From contig OX388352.1 in the NCBI GenBank assembly GCA_947579665.1, positions 37,504,216-37,568,215 of the forward strand: 64,000 bases of DNA, given 5' to 3'. The DNA comes from Sympetrum striolatum (taxonomy: Eukaryota; Arthropoda; Insecta; Odonata; Libellulidae). Positions 61,902 to 64,000 of the stretch are shown in pieces (position 1 is the stretch's first letter; every line of letters starts with the position of its first letter). Made by a program: the position numbers and the translations under genes. The notes under the pieces were generated by a model. It searched no databases, had not been told where the DNA came from, and was given only the letters and a program-made list of their open reading frames with translations.

Positions 61902-64000
61902 TTTATAGCTTTTAAATGAATACAACTTTGACTGTTTCAGCTCAATTATTTACAAAATATGGAGAAAAACCTTCAATTTCAACGATTTTTTTCGAGTTTT
62001 CGACGTTTTTAGGGTTAACTCCAATGAAAAATTTTATATTTCTTATGAATTTGGAATGATCTTGTCAAACCATTGATATTTATCCAACGTTGTCTAGTTA
62101 AATTTTTACAAAATATGGAAAAATAAATGAAATTTCACTGATATTTTTCGAGATTTCGGTAAAGTCGAGTTAACTGCTTATAAAATTTGAGCAAATGCTC
62201 TGAATTTGGATAAATCTATTCAAAAACATGAAAATGAATCCAAAGTTGACTAGGTTTGCTTAATATTTAATAGAATATGGCCTTAACCCTGATTTTTCAC
62301 CTATATTTTTCGAGTTATCGACGTTTCTTGGGTTAACTGCTATTAAAAGTCGAATATTTATTCTGAATTTGGATATATCTCGTCAAACACATTAAAATAT
62401 GATGTAACACGCCCTGTTTTGACACGCTTTTAACCAAAATACGACCAAAAACTTGAAATATCAACGATATTGTTCGTGTTTTTCGTCATTTCTGGGTTAA
62501 CTGGAACGGAAAATTGAATATTTCCTATATATTTGGATAGATCTCGGCAAAATCATTAAAATGAATCCAACGATGACTAATTTTGCTCAATTTTTAGCAA
62601 AATTTGGCCAAAATCCAGATATTTCACTGATTTTTTTAGTTTTCGACGTTTTTTGGGTTTACTGCTATGAATTGTTAAATATTTCGAAATAATTTTAATA
62701 GATCACGACAATAGCATTAGAATGAATCCAACATTGAGTACTTTTATTCAATTTTAAGAAATTTATGACCAAATATGATAAATTTCACCGATTTTGTTTG
62801 GGTTGCTGCTAAGTAAAACTTGAATACTTCTTCTATATTCTGATAGAACTTGGCAAATGCATTAAAATGAATCCAAAGTTGACTAGTTTTATTCAATTTT
62901 CAGCAGAATTTAGCCAAATACCTGATTTTTCGCCAATTTTTCGTTTTCTGGGTTAACTGCAACGAATTATTGAATACATCTAAAAAACTTTGATAGATCA
63001 CGTCAATGGTTATTATCGTGAATCCAGCTACGACTATTTTTCCTCAATTTTTAAAAAAATACGCCCAAAAACCCGAAATTTCACAATTATTATTCTATTT
63101 TTCGGTGTTTTTGTGGTTTACTGCTCGTAAAAATTGAATATTTCTTCTATATTCTGGTAGAACTTGGCAAATTCATAAAATGAATCCAAAGTTGACAAGT
63201 TTTGCTCAATTTTCAGCAGAATTTAGTCAAATACCTGATATTTCGCCAATTTTTTTCGAGTTTTCGATGTTTTCTGGGTTAACTGCTATGAATTATTGAA
63301 TATATCTAAATAATTTTGATAGATTACGTCCTTGGGCATTATCGTGAATCCGACTTTTACTAGTTAAGCTCACTTTTTAGAAAAAAAACCCAAAAACCCG
63401 AAATTACACCTATATTTTTCCAGTTTTCGACGTTATTTGGGTTAACTGCTACGAAAAATTGAATATATTTTCTAAATGTGTTAAGATCACGACAAAAGCA
63501 TTAAATTGAATCCAAAGTTGACTAATTTAGATAAATTTTCAGCGAAAATTGGACAAAAACAGAAATTTCACCGATTTCTTTCAAACTTTCTACGTTTTTT
63601 GGGTCTACTTCTGAGCATTATTCAATATTTCTAAACAACGTGATGGATCTCATCTTAAGCGTTAAAATGAATCAAACACTGACTAGTTTTACTCAATTTT
63701 TATAAAAATATGGCCAAAAAGCAAAAATTTCTCCTAATTTAATCGAGTTTTCGAAGTGTTTTGGGTTTACTGCTACAAAAATTGAATATTTCCTTTAGAT
63801 TTGTATAGATCTCGGCAAAAGCATAAAATGAATCCAAAGTTGACTAGTTTTGCTCAAATCTAAGCAAAATTTGGCCAAATCCAGATATTTCACTGATTTT
63901 TTTTAGTTTTCGACGCTTTTTGGGTTTACTGCTCAAAAAAATTGAATATTTGGAAATAATTTTGATAGATCTCGGAAAGAGCATTAAGTTGAATCCAACA
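61902..64000 (+). repeat. Monomer run of super-unit B5, cut by the window end
   Basis: About 13 monomers, co-linear with the start of B4 and carrying the same deletion of about 20 bp (62790-62800). The array evidently continues beyond 64000. Confidence 0.93.

Noticed and set aside
4902..63000. Many plus-strand frames of 60-83 codons beginning MGLLLGKIEY or similar
   Set aside because: They are the monomer read in one frame. They recur with each monomer subtype, and a 163-bp step shifts the frame each time, so they cannot form a longer protein. They show no sign of selection at the protein level that I can see.
8915..64000. CENP-B box
   Set aside because: The conserved box contains TTCG but does not fit the NTTCGNNNNANNCGGGN pattern in the copies I read.
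1..64000. Telomeric repeats, rRNA genes or retroelement coding regions
   Set aside because: I saw no TTAGGG-type or TTTAGGG-type arrays, no rRNA-like conserved stretches and no reverse transcriptase or integrase motifs in the translated frames.

Overview
This window looks like non-coding, satellite-dominated eukaryotic DNA, most plausibly pericentromeric, centromeric or subtelomeric heterochromatin. Nearly all of it is an AT-rich tandem repeat with a monomer of about 163 bp. It is punctuated every 4.2 to 7.2 kb by a GC-rich, CpG-dense block built on a 14-bp minisatellite. I see no credible protein-coding gene, no complete tRNA or rRNA gene, no CRISPR array and no autonomous transposon. The short open frames (up to 154 codons) follow the repeat periodicity and recur with every repeat copy. 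The species cannot be named from the sequence.

Layout. 1-430: strongly diverged satellite and spacer remnants. 431-4717: the satellite in minus orientation, with one spacer block at 2567-2881 and a 14-bp block at 4562-4717. 4704-4734: a near-perfect palindrome inside the 14-bp block, where array polarity flips. 4735-5165: a short plus-oriented stretch. 5166-8914: an unrelated 3.75-kb composite of three tandem units of about 1.1 kb plus one 203-bp deletion derivative. It carries 19 same-strand copies of a tRNA T-arm/B-box-like motif (GGTTCGANNCC) at regular intervals of about 150-176 bp within units, a hairpin at the end of each full unit, and a 38-bp linker found in both orientations. 8915-11604: the plus-oriented satellite organised as 1.25-kb units with a truncated spacer. 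11605-64000: ten plus-oriented super-units, each made of a spacer, a 14-bp minisatellite and a monomer run. I call five A-type (starting 11605, 15948, 20195, 26106, 30360) and five B-type (starting 37544, 43869, 48404, 54745, 61017; the last is cut by the window end).

The array has at least three levels: 163-bp monomers of roughly six or seven recognisable subtypes, an ordered cycle of those subtypes of about 1 kb, and super-units of 4.2-7.2 kb. Length differences between super-units fall close to whole numbers of monomers (10 or 11) or of 14-bp repeats (1, 3 or 7), as expected for unequal exchange. Unit A5 is a hybrid, A-like on the left and B-like on the right. The left end of the window is the most diverged and the right end the most homogeneous.

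The most unusual object is the B-box/T-arm array at 5166-8914 beside the polarity switch. It could be a non-autonomous mobile element with internal tandem repeats, a tRNA-derived satellite, or a TFIIIC-binding boundary. The sequence alone does not decide between these. All alignments here were done by eye.
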